A stretch of DNA of 64,000 nucleotides, from positions 62,001-126,000 of the forward strand of contig NZ_PXYH01000009.1 in assembly GCF_003012795.1 (NCBI RefSeq). Direction: 5' to 3'. Source of the DNA: Zobellella taiwanensis. Its GTDB lineage: Bacteria > Pseudomonadota > Gammaproteobacteria > Enterobacterales > Aeromonadaceae. The notes beneath the pieces were generated by a model, which had not been told where the DNA came from, did not search any database, and worked only from the letters and a program-made list of their open reading frames with translations. A program made the position numbers and the translations under genes. The first letter of the stretch is position 1; each line of letters starts with the position of its first letter. This document shows positions 25,959 to 34,027 of this stretch, in pieces.

Positions 25959-27356
25959 ATGGAAACATCATCCCAACGCATCGAGGTGCAACAGATCCTC
26001 CCTTCTTCCGGCAGCAGGCCCATCGACCAGGGCCATGTCTATGTGCGCGCCCAGCAAGGGCGCTGGCAGCGCTGGCGGCAACGCCTGGGCTGGGCGCTGA
26101 TGCTGCTGTTCCTGGCCGGCCCCTGGCTGCGCTGGAACGGCCGGCAGGCGATCTGGCTGGATCTGGAGCAACAGCGTTTTTACCTGTTCGGCGCCACCAT
26201 CTGGCCCCAGGATCTGACCCTGCTGGCGCTGCTGCTGATGGTGGCGGCCTTCGCCCTGTTCTTCGTTACCGCCTTGCTGGGGCGGGTCTGGTGCGGCTAC
26301 CTCTGCCCGCAGACGGTATGGACCTTCTGGTTTATCTGGGTGGAGGAGCGGTTCGAGGGCAGCGCCAACCAGCGCCGACGGCTGGACCAGGCCGCCTGGA
26401 GCCCGGTAAAGGTCGCCCGCAAGGGCGGCAAGCACCTGGCCTGGCTGCTGATCGCCCTGCTGAGCGGCGTGACCTTGGTCGCCTATTTCGTGCCGGCGAC
26501 CGAGCTGGTCACCGGTCTGCTGGCGTTCTCCGCCGGCCCCTGGACCTGCTTCTGGGTGCTGTTCTTCACCCTGTGCACCTACCTCAACGCGGGCTGGATG
26601 CGCGCCATAATGTGCACCCATATGTGTCCCTATTCCCGCTTCCAGTCGGCCATGTTCGACCGGGATACCCTGACCGTGGCCTACGACGCCCGCCGGGGCG
26701 AGAGCCGGGGGCCGCGCGCCCGCAAGGCCGACCCGACACAGTTGGGTCTGGGAGACTGCATCGACTGCCACCTCTGCGTGCAGGTCTGCCCCACCGGCAT
26801 CGACATCCGCGACGGCCTGCAGTACGAGTGCATCAACTGCGGCGCCTGTGCGGATGCCTGCGATCAGACCATGAGCGGCATGGGCTATGCCCCCGGGCTT
26901 ATCCGCTACGCCAGCGAGCGGGAACTGGCCGGGGGCCAGAGCCGGCTGCGGCGGCCCCGGCTGCTGGGCTATGGCCTGATGATGGGCCTTGCGCTGGGAT
27001 TGCTGGCCTACGCCGCCCTGAACCGCCCGCCGCTGGCGCTGGATGTGCTGCGGGATCGCAACCAGCTGTACCGGGAAACGGCCGAAGGGATGGTGGAAAA
27101 CAGCTATATCCTCAAGCTTGCCAACAAAACCCAGCAACCCCGGAAGTACCGGTTACGAGTGGCAGGTGACGCTGCGCTGCACTGGCGGGGCGAGCAGGAC
27201 ATAGTGCTTGCCGCCGGAGAAAGACGAAGCCTGCCCGTCAGCCTGGCTGCCGATCCTGCCCGGATATCCGGGCGGATCCTGCCGGTGATCTTCGTGGCCA
27301 GCGATGGCCGGACCGAGGTCAGTACCGACAGCCGTTTCTTCGGCTCCGGGCACTGA
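25959..27356 (+). CDS. ccoG: Cytochrome c oxidase accessory protein CcoG (FixG/RdxA)
   Basis: A 465-residue membrane ferredoxin-like protein needed for copper handling in cbb3 oxidase assembly. It has an N-terminal cytoplasmic arm, about four to five helices with CGYLCPQTVWTFWFIWVEE and CTHMCPYSRFQSAMFD, two 4Fe-4S motifs (CIDCHLCVQVCP and CINCGACADACD), one further helix and a C-terminal Ig-like FixG domain (about 370-465). The ATG at 25959 gives the family N-terminus; longer frames are rejected. No ccoNOQP or ccoIS genes are present in the window, so this copy stands apart from the usual cluster. Confidence 0.93.
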   Translation: METSSQRIEVQQILPSSGSRPIDQGHVYVRAQQGRWQRWRQRLGWALMLLFLAGPWLRWNGRQAIWLDLEQQRFYLFGATIWPQDLTLLALLLMVAAFALFFVTALLGRVWCGYLCPQTVWTFWFIWVEERFEGSANQRRRLDQAAWSPVKVARKGGKHLAWLLIALLSGVTLVAYFVPATELVTGLLAFSAGPWTCFWVLFFTLCTYLNAGWMRAIMCTHMCPYSRFQSAMFDRDTLTVAYDARRGESRGPRARKADPTQLGLGDCIDCHLCVQVCPTGIDIRDGLQYECINCGACADACDQTMSGMGYAPGLIRYASERELAGGQSRLRRPRLLGYGLMMGLALGLLAYAALNRPPLALDVLRDRNQLYRETAEGMVENSYILKLANKTQQPRKYRLRVAGDAALHWRGEQDIVLAAGERRSLPVSLAADPARISGRILPVIFVASDGRTEVSTDSRFFGSGH

Positions 27357-27360
27357 AGGC

Positions 27361-30300
27361 CTACTCCAGGCAGGACTCCAGCTGTGCCAGCAGTTGATCG
27401 CCCAGTTCGAACAGGGTTGCCAGCAGGGCCTGGGCGTCCCGGCTCCGGCCCTCCTGGTGGGCCAGGCGCAGTTGTTCGGCCTGGTCGTGGATACGCCGGT
27501 GCAGCTCGGCCAGCGCCTCCCGGCGCGCCGGAGCCAGGGGCGGCTGGCCCGCCAGCCAGGCGCCGAACCGGCACAGTTCGGGATCCAGCGGCGGCCAGCT
27601 GCGGCTGCCGCTGGTGAGGGTGGCCGTCACCTCCTGCAACCAGGCCCTGTGCTCTATGCCGGCGTACAGCAGCGGCAGCTCTTCCCGGTTCAGGCGGCGC
27701 AGGCCGGCCCAGTGCGGCTCGGGCCGCCAGCGGGCGACCCAGGCGGGCAGCTCTGCCGCCGGCATGGGCCGGGCGATGCCGTAGCCCTGGGCCAGATCGC
27801 AGCCGATACGCAGCAGCATGTCGCCGTGCTCCCGGGTTTCCACCCCTTCGGCGATGACCTGGCGGCCGAAGGCGCTGGCCAGGCCCAGTATCCCGTCCAG
27901 GATGGCCAGATCTTCCGGATCTTCCAGGATGTCGCGGATAAAGCTCTGGTCGACCTTGACGATGGTGGCGGGCAGCCGCTTGAGGTAGGTGAGCGAGGAA
28001 TAGCCGGTGCCGAAGTCGTCGAGAGACAGGCCCACGCCGAGGCCGCGGCAGTCTTCCAGCAGTTGGGAGATTTGCGCCAGGTCGCCGAGGGCGCTGGTTT
28101 CCAGCACTTCCAGCTCGAGCAGGCGCGGGGCGATGTCCGGATAGTGGCCGAGCAGCTCCTGGAGCTGGCGGGCGAAGTCCCGCTGGCGCAGCTGGCGGGC
28201 ACCGATATTGACGCTCACCGGCAGGCTCAGGCCCTGCTGCTGCCATTCCCGGATCTGCTGCAGGGCGGCGTCGATCACCCAGTTGCCCAGTTCCACCGCC
28301 AGCGGGTGCTCTTCGATGATCGGCAGAAAGTGGGCGGGCGGCAGCAGCCCCTGCTGGGGATGCTGCCAGCGCAGCAGGGCTTCGGCGCCCAGCACCTCGC
28401 CGGTGCGCATGTTGACCTTGGGCTGGAAGAACAGCACGAACTCGCCCGCGTGCAGGGCGGCGCGCAGGTGCTCCAGGCTTTCGTGGTGGCTGCGCAGGGA
28501 GCGATCCTGCTCGGCATCGAACAGGTGGTAGCGGTGCTTGCCCGCCAGCTTGGCCTGGTACATGGCCTGATCCGCCTGGCGCAGCAGTTGCTCGGGCTCC
28601 AGCTCCTCGGCCTGGGGATAAAAGGTCACGCCCAGGCTGGCGCTGACCTGCAGCCGGTGGCGGCCGAGCGACACCGGGCGGGCGGCGGCCTGCAGCAGCC
28701 GGTTGAGCAGGGGCTTGCTGGCGTCCACGTCGTTCAGGTCGAGCAGTATGGCGACGAACTCGTCGCCCCCCAGCCGGCACAGGGTGTCACCCTCGCGGAT
28801 CACTTCCTTCATGCGGGCGGCGACCGTCATCAGCAGCTTGTCGCCGGCGGCGTGGCCGTAGTGATCGTTGACGGCCTTGAAGCCGTCCAAATCCAGGTAC
28901 ACCACCGCCAGCGACTGGTGGTGGCGGCGGGCCTGCAGCATGGCCTGATGCAGGCGGTCGGCCAGCAGGATCCGGTTGGGCAGGTTGGTCAGGGCGTCGT
29001 AGTGGGCCAGTTGTTCGAGCTGTTGTTCATGGGTCTTGAGCGGGGTGATGTCGGTGGAAATGCCGAGCAGCCCGACCACCGCCTGTTGCTCGGGCTCGTC
29101 GTAGATGGGGGTCTTGATCTCCAGGAACACGGTGCGCCGGCCGTCCTTGCCGATGCTCTCCACCTCTTCCCGGGTCTGTTCGCCGGCAAACACCCGGGCG
29201 TCTATCTGGCGCAGCCGGCGGGCGGTGTCGAGGGGAAAAAACTGCTCGTCGCGGCTGCCGGCCAGGGTGGCGGCGGTGCAGCCGAACAGCTCCAGGGTGG
29301 CCCGGTTGGCATAGATATAGCGCGAGTCCGTGTCCTTCATGTAGATGTAGGACGAGAGCTGGTCGAGAGCCTCGCGAAAATGCCGGGTTTGCCGGTTGGC
29401 TTCCCTGAGCGCCAGCTCCGCCTGCTTGCGGGCGGTGATGTCGGTGATTACTCCGTACCAGCTGATCGAGCCGTCCTCTTCCCGGTGCGGTACCGAATCC
29501 CCAAACACCCAGCGCTGGGTGCCGTCCTCGAAACGGACCCGGTATTCATGGCGCCAGGGCGCGAGCTGGTCGGCGGAACGCTGGATGCTGGCGGCCACGT
29601 CTTCCAGGTCGTCCGGATGGATGGCGGTGAACACGGCGGCGGCGTTTTCCCGTGCCTGCTCCGGGCTGATGCGGTAAATCTGGCGGATGCCCTCGCTGGC
29701 GTAGGGAAAGCTGGAGCGGCCGTCGGGGTAGAGCCGGTATTCGTAGACCACGCCGGGCACCCGGCTGGCGATGGTCTGCAGCCGGGTGAGCAGTTGTTCG
29801 AACTGGCGTTCGCGCTGGCGGATCTCCCCGGTGAGTTGCTCGGCCAGGGCCAGCGCCCGGCTGCGGGTGCGGGACATGGAGCGGATCAGGGAAAACAGCA
29901 GCATGCTGAGGGCGGTCCCGCCGGACAGGGTGGCCCAGGCGGCGGTATGATCGACGCCCGCCGCCGGGTTGGCGTGGTCGAAGGTGAGCAGCCACTGGCG
30001 GCCGTTGAAGTCGATCAGCCTTTGCTGGAAAAAGGGGCTGGGGGCGGCTTGGTGCGGGCGATCCAGGTTCTGGTAGAGCAACTGGTGCGGATCCGCCCGG
30101 TCGCCGTCGAAAATGCGCAGGCCCACCGGTTGTTCCGGGTGGGCGAGTCTGTCGCCGAAGATGCCGTGCATCAGATCCTGCATCCGGTAGGCGCCGTAGG
30201 ACCAGCCGATCAGGGCCTGACGGCGCTGGACCAGGGTATTCCAGGACGTCCCCTTGCGGTACACGGGCACATACATCAGGGTGGCGGGCTGGGCCTGGCC

Positions 30301-30876
30301 GGCGGTCTCGGTGACCAGCTCGACCTTGCCGGTCAGCGCCGCCCTGCCGGTGTCTCTGGCCTGGAGCATCGCCGCCCGACGCACCGGGTCCGAGAACATG
30401 TCGTAGCCCAGTGCCAGCAGGTTGCGATCCCGAAAAGGCTCGAGAAAGAGCACGGTGCCGTAGAGCGGCCGCCGGCCGGCGGGCCGGATCCGGTAATCGG
30501 CAAAGCCCTCGGCACGCATCTGGGCGATGTGCCCGGCCAGCTCCTCCGGACGCAGCAGGCGGGCGAAGCCGATGGCCTCGATGCCGCCGGCCACCTCGGA
30601 AATCTGCAGTTTGGCGGCGTACTGGCGCCATTCTTCCCGGGTCACCGCGTCGGAGGCGTCAAACAGGCCGGCGCCGCCGCGCAGCACCAGGGCGTAGGCC
30701 GCCAGCCGCTCCTCGATTTTGATGGCGAGCTGGTCGGCGCTAAAGGCGAAGTTCTTGACCGCATCGGCCTCGCCGACCCGCTTGACCTGCAGGGCGGCGA
30801 AGGCGGAGATCAGCAGCCCCAGCGCCAGGATGAGCCAGGAAAGGGTGGACAGTCGGACGGCACGGTTGTGGGGCAT
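27361..30876 (-). CDS. CHASE-PAS-PAS-GGDEF-EAL protein with C-terminal CZB domain
   Basis: A 1171-residue cyclic-di-GMP enzyme. Order: membrane helix (about 11-30), periplasmic CHASE domain (to about 300, with WSYGAYRMQDLM), second helix, two PAS domains (about 365-620), GGDEF with intact GGDEF motif (near 702), EAL with intact EALLRW (near 830), and about 100 C-terminal residues that fit a zinc-binding CZB domain: HRAWLQEV, LCRFGAWLAG, ALAELHRRIHDQAEQL. CZB domains sense zinc in chemoreceptors and in the diguanylate cyclase DgcZ. Both catalytic motifs look active. The stop is four bases from the convergent ccoG. A single-gene unit. Confidence 0.88.
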   Translation of the reverse strand: MPHNRAVRLSTLSWLILALGLLISAFAALQVKRVGEADAVKNFAFSADQLAIKIEERLAAYALVLRGGAGLFDASDAVTREEWRQYAAKLQISEVAGGIEAIGFARLLRPEELAGHIAQMRAEGFADYRIRPAGRRPLYGTVLFLEPFRDRNLLALGYDMFSDPVRRAAMLQARDTGRAALTGKVELVTETAGQAQPATLMYVPVYRKGTSWNTLVQRRQALIGWSYGAYRMQDLMHGIFGDRLAHPEQPVGLRIFDGDRADPHQLLYQNLDRPHQAAPSPFFQQRLIDFNGRQWLLTFDHANPAAGVDHTAAWATLSGGTALSMLLFSLIRSMSRTRSRALALAEQLTGEIRQRERQFEQLLTRLQTIASRVPGVVYEYRLYPDGRSSFPYASEGIRQIYRISPEQARENAAAVFTAIHPDDLEDVAASIQRSADQLAPWRHEYRVRFEDGTQRWVFGDSVPHREEDGSISWYGVITDITARKQAELALREANRQTRHFREALDQLSSYIYMKDTDSRYIYANRATLELFGCTAATLAGSRDEQFFPLDTARRLRQIDARVFAGEQTREEVESIGKDGRRTVFLEIKTPIYDEPEQQAVVGLLGISTDITPLKTHEQQLEQLAHYDALTNLPNRILLADRLHQAMLQARRHHQSLAVVYLDLDGFKAVNDHYGHAAGDKLLMTVAARMKEVIREGDTLCRLGGDEFVAILLDLNDVDASKPLLNRLLQAAARPVSLGRHRLQVSASLGVTFYPQAEELEPEQLLRQADQAMYQAKLAGKHRYHLFDAEQDRSLRSHHESLEHLRAALHAGEFVLFFQPKVNMRTGEVLGAEALLRWQHPQQGLLPPAHFLPIIEEHPLAVELGNWVIDAALQQIREWQQQGLSLPVSVNIGARQLRQRDFARQLQELLGHYPDIAPRLLELEVLETSALGDLAQISQLLEDCRGLGVGLSLDDFGTGYSSLTYLKRLPATIVKVDQSFIRDILEDPEDLAILDGILGLASAFGRQVIAEGVETREHGDMLLRIGCDLAQGYGIARPMPAAELPAWVARWRPEPHWAGLRRLNREELPLLYAGIEHRAWLQEVTATLTSGSRSWPPLDPELCRFGAWLAGQPPLAPARREALAELHRRIHDQAEQLRLAHQEGRSRDAQALLATLFELGDQLLAQLESCLE

Positions 30877-30993
30877 GGCACCTGCTTATGGCTCTGGTTC
30901 GCTGGGCCTTATATTAGCAACGGGAGCGCGCGGCTGACTACGCCTGGCCGCGTTCGTGCTCCCGAATGTGAGCAGTGTCGCCCCGGGCGGCGT

Positions 30994-32043
30994 TCAGGGG
31001 GCCGGGTTGGGGTACTGGCGGTGCAGCTCGGCGATGGCCTGGCGCAGCTCGGGGCCGAGCTCAAGGTGTACCGAGTCGATGTTTTCCCGGAGCTGGGCCA
31101 GGCTGGTGGCGCCGATCAGGTTGCTGGTGACGAAGGGACGGCTGTTGACGAAGGCCTGGGCCAGCTGGGCCGGAGTCAGGCCGTGCTCCCGCGCCAGCGC
31201 CACATAGGCGGAGGTGGCGGCCCTGGCCTGGGGACCACTGTAGCGCTGAAATCGCTGATAAAGCGTCAGGCGGGCCTGCTCCGGGCGGGCGCCATGCTCG
31301 TACTTGCCGCTCAGCATGCCAAAGGCCAGTGGTGAATAGGCCAGCAGGCCCACCTGTTCGCGCAGGCTGAACTCGGACAGGCCGATTTCGAAGGTGCGGT
31401 TGAGCAGGTTGTAGGGGTTCTGGATGGCCTGGATGCGCGGATAGCCGAGGGTTTCGGCGGCCCGCAGAAAACGGTGCACGCCCCAGGGGGTTTCGTTGGA
31501 CAGGCCGATGTGACGGATTTTACCGGCCCGCACCAGTTCGTCGAGCACCGCCAGGGTTTCCTCTATGGGGACGGTGTCGCCCTCGTCCAGCTGCTCAAGG
31601 CCGAGCTGGCCGAACATGTTGGTGCGCCGGTCCGGCCAGTGCAACTGGTACAGATCGACATAGTCGGTGCGCAGCCGGCGCAGGCTGTCGTCCAGGGCCC
31701 GCACTATGTTGGCCCGGTCGAGCATGGGCTTACCCTCACGAAAATAGGAGGGGCGCTGGGGGTCATGGGCCCGGCCGACCACCTTGGTGGCCAGCACGAT
31801 TTTATCGCGCTGGCCCCGCGCCGCCAGCCAGTTGCCGATCATGGTTTCGGTGCGCCCCTGGGTTTCCTGGCGTGGCGGTACCGGGTAGAGTTCGGCGGTA
31901 TCAATAAGGTTGATGCCCGCCTCGAGCGCCAGGTCGAGCTGGGCATGGGCCTCGGCCTCGGTATTCTGCTCGCCCCAGGTCATGGTGCCCAGGCCTATCA
32001 GGCTGACGCGGATGTCGGTATTGCCCAGTGGTCGGTATTTCAT
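30994..32043 (-). CDS. tas: Aldo/keto reductase Tas
   Basis: A 349-residue NADP(H)-dependent aldo/keto reductase close to E. coli Tas along its whole length: MKYRPLGNTDIRVSLIGLGT, GINLIDTAELYPVPPRQETQG, DLYQLHWPDRRTN, QNPYNLLNRTFEIGLSE and the C-terminal NIDSVHLEL. The catalytic Tyr is in AELYPV, with Lys in ATKVVGR. Tas was found in E. coli as a suppressor of tyrosine auxotrophy under starvation; its natural substrate is not settled. The start at 32043 agrees with E. coli; upstream in-frame codons do not. Confidence 0.9.
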   Translation of the reverse strand: MKYRPLGNTDIRVSLIGLGTMTWGEQNTEAEAHAQLDLALEAGINLIDTAELYPVPPRQETQGRTETMIGNWLAARGQRDKIVLATKVVGRAHDPQRPSYFREGKPMLDRANIVRALDDSLRRLRTDYVDLYQLHWPDRRTNMFGQLGLEQLDEGDTVPIEETLAVLDELVRAGKIRHIGLSNETPWGVHRFLRAAETLGYPRIQAIQNPYNLLNRTFEIGLSEFSLREQVGLLAYSPLAFGMLSGKYEHGARPEQARLTLYQRFQRYSGPQARAATSAYVALAREHGLTPAQLAQAFVNSRPFVTSNLIGATSLAQLRENIDSVHLELGPELRQAIAELHRQYPNPAP

Positions 32044-32104
32044 GCTTTCCCTCGAAGACTGCTGTGCCGATGCGGCCAAGCATAACAGCAAAGGCGGGCG
32101 GGGA

Positions 32105-33094
32105 TCACCCCGGTGCGGTTTCGTCCGGCGCCGTCTGGACCTGGTTGCGGCCTTGTGCCTTGGCTCGGTAAAGGGCCTGGTCGGCCCGGCTGAACAGGCT
32201 GCTCTGGGTGTCGTTCGGGCCTACCTCGGCCAGCCCCAGGCTGATGGTGACCTGGCCCCAGGGCCAGTCCAGGGCGGCGATATGGCGGCGCAGCCGCTCG
32301 GCCACGGCCAGGGCGGCGGCCTGATCGCTGCCGGGCAGGATGACCGCGAATTCCTCGCCGCCGACCCGGGCCAGCCAGTCCAGATCCCGCAACTGTCCCT
32401 TCAGCTCCCCGGCCACGGTGTGCAGCACCCGGTCGCCCATGTCGTGGCCGTGGCGATCGTTGATCTGCTTGAAGTGATCGATATCGGCCAGCACCAGGCT
32501 GAACGGCTGATGCTGGCGCTGAAACAACGACAGCTGCATGCCCAGCTCGCGCTCGTAGACGCGCCGGTTGTACAGCCCGGTCAGGGGATCCGTGGTGGCG
32601 AGCTGTTCCAGCTGCCGGTTGAGCTCGGTCAGCTGCTGCTGCTGCTGCTCCAGTGCGGCCCTGGCCTGCTCCAGCTCGCGGTAGGCCTGCTCCTTGTGGC
32701 GCATGGCCTGCTCGGCGGCATGGCGCGCCTGCAGCAGTTGCTCTTCGAACAGGTGGCGACGGTGGATGGGCATGATGGCCAGGTCAAAGGCCCGGCCCCG
32801 GGCCAGGTCGCGCCGGCGGGCGTTGAGCAGCACCGGCAGCTCGCCGCCGGGGGTTTTCAGCCGCAGGTAGACTTCATCGATGTACCCCTGCTGCTGCAGT
32901 GAGGGCAGGATCTGGGCCAGGTAGTATACCCGGGCCGAAGCCCCGAGCAGCCGGTCCAGGGGGGCGCCCAGCAGGCGGTCGGCGTCCTGGCCGAGCCAAT
33001 CCGCAAGGGGGGCGTTGATGAAGCGGATGCGGTTGGTTTCATCCACCGTCAGCAGGCCGCAGGGTTGCTGGTGCAGCGTGGGCGGAAGCGTCAT
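32105..33094 (-). CDS. PAS-GGDEF diguanylate cyclase partnered with an RsbQ-like hydrolase
   Basis: A 329-residue cytoplasmic protein: PAS domain (about 8-115; CGLLTVDETNRIRFINAPLADWLG), a glutamine-rich coiled coil (about 118-165), and a GGDEF domain (about 165-320) with DPLTGLYNRRVYE, DIDHFKQINDRHGHDMGD and an active-type GGEEF motif. It should make cyclic di-GMP. The ATG at 33094 overlaps the stop of the RsbQ-like hydrolase gene by four bases, which fixes this start; longer in-frame readings are rejected. In Bacillus subtilis an RsbQ hydrolase works with the PAS domain of the RsbP phosphatase, so here the PAS domain is likely the hydrolase-dependent sensor and GGDEF the output. Confidence 0.9.
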   Translation of the reverse strand: MTLPPTLHQQPCGLLTVDETNRIRFINAPLADWLGQDADRLLGAPLDRLLGASARVYYLAQILPSLQQQGYIDEVYLRLKTPGGELPVLLNARRRDLARGRAFDLAIMPIHRRHLFEEQLLQARHAAEQAMRHKEQAYRELEQARAALEQQQQQLTELNRQLEQLATTDPLTGLYNRRVYERELGMQLSLFQRQHQPFSLVLADIDHFKQINDRHGHDMGDRVLHTVAGELKGQLRDLDWLARVGGEEFAVILPGSDQAAALAVAERLRRHIAALDWPWGQVTISLGLAEVGPNDTQSSLFSRADQALYRAKAQGRNQVQTAPDETAPG

Positions 33095-33900
33095 GGCCGG
33101 GCGTTCAGCTCCTGGTGGATGGCGTCGATAACCAGGCGGGGATGGCTCACCTGGGGATAGTGGCCGCTTGCCGCCAGCCGGTGCAGGCGGCAGCGGGGCA
33201 GCCGGCGGGCCAGGTAGTCCACCGCGGTCAGCGGCACTATGATGTCCGATTCGCAATACAGCACCGAGGTGGGCAAGGACACCCGGGGCAACTGGGCGCG
33301 GATGTCGCACAGGAAGGTGGCCTCGGCGAAGCGGCGGCTGATCACCGGATCGGCGGCGAGAAAGCTGCGCCGCAGGCCGTCCGCCAGCTCGGGGCGATCC
33401 GGATTGTCCATGACCCGGGGCGCGAGGTAGCCGGCCCATTCGAAGCGGTTGCGTTCCATCATGTCGAGCAGGTCGGCAATGTCGGCCCGCTCGAAACCGC
33501 CATGGTAGTCCTCGTCGTTGAGGTAGCGGGGCGAGGGACCAAGGGCGATCAACTGCTCGAAACGGCCCGGTTCGGCGATAGCCGCCAGCATGCCGATGGC
33601 GCCGCTCACCGAGTGGCCGACGAAGGTGACCGGCCCCGGCGCCAGGGCCGCGGCTACCTCGAGCACATCCAGGGCATAGCCGTCCAGCGTCTGGTAGCGC
33701 TGCTCGTCGTAGGCGCCGGGGTCGGCGCGGCCACAGCCCACATAGTCGAACGTCACTACCCGGTAGTCCCGTTCGAAGGCGGGCGCGACCTGGCTCCAGA
33801 TTTGCTGGTCGCAGCCAAAGCCGTGGCCGAACACCAGGGTGCGCTCGCCCTGGCCCGAGCAGGTGACATGGTTGCGTGTGAGAATGAGGCTGGCATTCAT
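33091..33900 (-). CDS. RsbQ-like alpha/beta hydrolase
   Basis: A 269-residue alpha/beta hydrolase similar to B. subtilis RsbQ from end to end: NHVTCSGQGERTLVFGHGFGCDQ, FDYVGCGRADPGAYD, RYQTLDGYALDVLEV, GPSPRYLND. The triad is Ser97 (GHSVSG), Asp219 (CESDIIVP) and His247 (ASGHYPQ), nearly the same numbering as RsbQ. RsbQ supplies a small hydrophobic ligand or product to the PAS domain of RsbP. Here the partner is the overlapping PAS-GGDEF gene. Related KAI2/D14 proteins sense butenolides in plants. The substrate is unknown. Confidence 0.92.
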   Translation of the reverse strand: MNASLILTRNHVTCSGQGERTLVFGHGFGCDQQIWSQVAPAFERDYRVVTFDYVGCGRADPGAYDEQRYQTLDGYALDVLEVAAALAPGPVTFVGHSVSGAIGMLAAIAEPGRFEQLIALGPSPRYLNDEDYHGGFERADIADLLDMMERNRFEWAGYLAPRVMDNPDRPELADGLRRSFLAADPVISRRFAEATFLCDIRAQLPRVSLPTSVLYCESDIIVPLTAVDYLARRLPRCRLHRLAASGHYPQVSHPRLVIDAIHQELNARP

Positions 33901-33978
33901 GGCATGGCGTTCCGCTGGATGATGGCCTTGTTATTGTGGCGATATTCGCCGGCGAGATCCAATCCGGACAGGGGCGGA

Positions 33979-34012
33979 AATAAAAAACGGGACCCAGAAG
34001 GCCCCGTTTGGC
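33979..34012 (-). terminator. Rho-independent terminator of phoX
   Basis: On the minus strand AAACGGGGCC, TTCT, GGGTCCCGTTT, followed by TTTTA. It begins 16 bases after the phoX stop. Confidence 0.75.
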
Positions 34013-34027
34013 AGCGAGTGAGCGGAC

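Noticed and set aside
27304-31335. Very long open frame on the plus strand opposite the GGDEF-EAL-CZB gene
   Set aside because: It is an antisense shadow caused by high GC content. It has no ribosome-binding site or domain, and the minus-strand gene has clear GGDEF, EAL and CZB motifs.
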